Of a stretch of DNA of 64,000 nucleotides, positions 62,477 through 64,000 are shown one piece after another; within the stretch, counting starts at the first letter, position 1; each line of letters starts with the position of its first letter. Source of the DNA: Nemopilema nomurai (lineage: Eukaryota > Cnidaria > Scyphozoa > Rhizostomeae > Rhizostomatidae). The stretch lies in assembly GCA_003864495.1 (NCBI GenBank), contig ML133434.1, forward strand, positions 42,332-106,331. Reading direction: 5' to 3'. The translations under genes were made by a program, and so were the position numbers. The notes under the pieces were generated by a model, which saw nothing but the letters and a program-made list of their open reading frames with translations, had not been told where the DNA came from and ran no database searches.

Positions 62477-64000
62477 GTAAGTCCTGTCTTCACATTTTTT
62501 ACATTGAAGTTTTTAAACGGCAAAAAGACATTGTACAATCCTAGATAAGATGTTGAGTACGAGGAGCAGTATACAAAGATAACGGCAAAGGAACGCATTG
62601 AAAGTGTAAAGTTTGCAGATATTGAGCTTGCAAAAAATTAATCGAGCTTTTAGAAGTTGAAACTTGCAGGATTAGCCAAGAAGGATTTCACTGCACATGA
62701 CTGTATGTTAAAGCAATTGATGAAACTAGAATTTTGGTGTAATCAGCAACTAGTGGTTTTTCAATTCTTCAAAATTTCACTATCAATCCCTGATTTGGCG
62801 ACCTTTTCAAGATATGAATGATACCAATTTCTTAGATCTTTTATATTTTGAATTCTTACGTCCCCACAGAACAGTTTCAAGTTTCATTTGTAGTTTATTT
62901 AGTATCATTTTTCGTATGCAGGGAATTGTGTAGAACCACGAAGAGCCTCACACCAACTTTCAATTGCTTAGTCTATCTGTAAATTTTACTTTCCATCATG
63001 ATAAAACAATGTTCTTCACATGGTTGTGAACGGAAAACAGCCCGAGAAAATTAGCCAACGAAAGACAAAAGACAGAAAGGAGAAAATCTGTTCATTAAAC
63101 GAAGCAAAACACGATCAATGTACAAGAATCAAATTACGACCCGCTACCAATGTGCATACCTCATCTTGGTTGCAACCAAAAAGTAAGAAGTGCTGTTTTA
63201 TACTCATTCTAATCCCATGGTTTCATGGTGCTCACCACGAAAATTGTGACCAGAATGCATTTTGTAAATGTACCACCTAAGCGTCTTGATTAAAAGGTAG
63301 CAAAATACGTTCTCCTCTTTTGATTAAACCAAATATCTACGAGGATAACTTGATGGCCTCTGCGACGGGAAGCTAATTATCGAAGAGTCATTTCAACTAA
63401 CTTTGAGAGTGGCAGTCACCTTGAAATCATAGTGAGAACTATCTTTTACACACTAAGATTTGTACTGAATTTTATTGTACCATCAACCTAGGCTTCATTG
63501 TTGATGAAAGAATTCTACATGGGCTTGCTTTTCTATTTAAATATGCCTATAGCAATTGTTTTCTTAAAATGTGATAACTAGACTATTTTTGAACTGGCCT
63601 TTTATCAATTCTTTTTAATACAATAAGCTTTCGTAAGATAAATATCCTTTATACTCCATTTACCTTTATGGTTAGAACACATCTAGCGGATATCTTGCGA
63701 CATGCATTGTGATTTTGTCGAAAGACAGGTCTCCGCTTCAGGAAGGCCCACTTTTTCAAACATCGGTGAAAACGAAATGGCTTGGTGTAATGAAACACGA
63801 GATATTTTTTGAACTTTCTTTTCTTGAACTTAACTTGAATTCTGTGCCCAAACGATTATCCAGTAAAGATTCTTGCTCTTTACATTTTATAATGGCTACA
63901 GAGGACTTCAGCTAAGCGTGGGATAAAGTATCATATTACATATTATCTGATGCAATGACAAATATTTAATTCATATTACATATTCATAAATCCTATTTCA
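62477..64000. other. No gene recognised, to window end
   Basis: Contains the 86-codon frame at 63020-63280. No family features. Confidence 0.35.

Larger units (their letters stand above)
48062..64000 (+). repeat. Macrosatellite unit, copy 4 (cut by window end)
   Basis: Fourth copy, at least 15.9 kb. The window ends at the position matching about 26884 in copy 2, so the part that could hold the LINE is not visible. It has a deletion of about 0.27 kb around 51767-51783 and is the only copy with the 3.17 kb TTAA-flanked transposon at 52826-55992. The array probably continues beyond the window. Confidence 0.95.

Overview
This window looks like nuclear DNA from an animal, most likely an anthozoan cnidarian (stony coral, sea anemone or relative). 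The reasons are AT-rich DNA with GT-AG splice signals but no continuous genes, a degraded LINE with the RT and C-terminal zinc-knuckle arrangement common in anthozoan genomes, and a broken gene resembling the P2X7-receptor C-terminal (zinc-binding) family that is heavily expanded in cnidarians. There are no prokaryotic genes, no rRNA or tRNA genes, and no complete protein-coding gene. The species call is inference only.

The dominant structure is a macrosatellite: four head-to-tail copies of one 14-18 kb unit. With the phase set at base 1, they lie at 1-13683, 13684-30050, 30051-48061 and 48062-64000 (the last runs off the window). The copies are nearly identical apart from indels specific to one or a few copies. 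Copy 1 lacks about 0.92 kb near 800, a start-exon block near 10960 and the LINE. Copy 2 lacks about 0.4 kb at 15780. Copy 3 lacks about 0.65 kb at 33195 and holds a 657-base N gap. Copy 4 lacks about 0.27 kb at 51770 and carries a 3.17 kb DNA transposon. Copies 2 and 3 share one LINE insertion.

Each unit contains an inner minisatellite of 295-335 bp repeats (7, 7, 5 plus about 5.5 across the gap, and 5 copies). Each repeat holds a conserved core that can fold into a chain of short stem-loops. Two subfamilies (A and B) keep the central stem by matching G:C to A:T changes on both strands. This stem-loop array inside a macrosatellite is the best candidate here for an undescribed element.

Other unit parts are a GC-richer promoter-like block with an E2F-like site, a few possible exons on either strand that are intact in some copies and broken in others, and long stretches with no visible gene. 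Copy 3 is a mosaic at its N gap: sequence left of the gap carries variants of copy 1, sequence right of it carries variants of copies 2 and 4, and the same region appears on both sides. This points to an assembly join or a recombination point.
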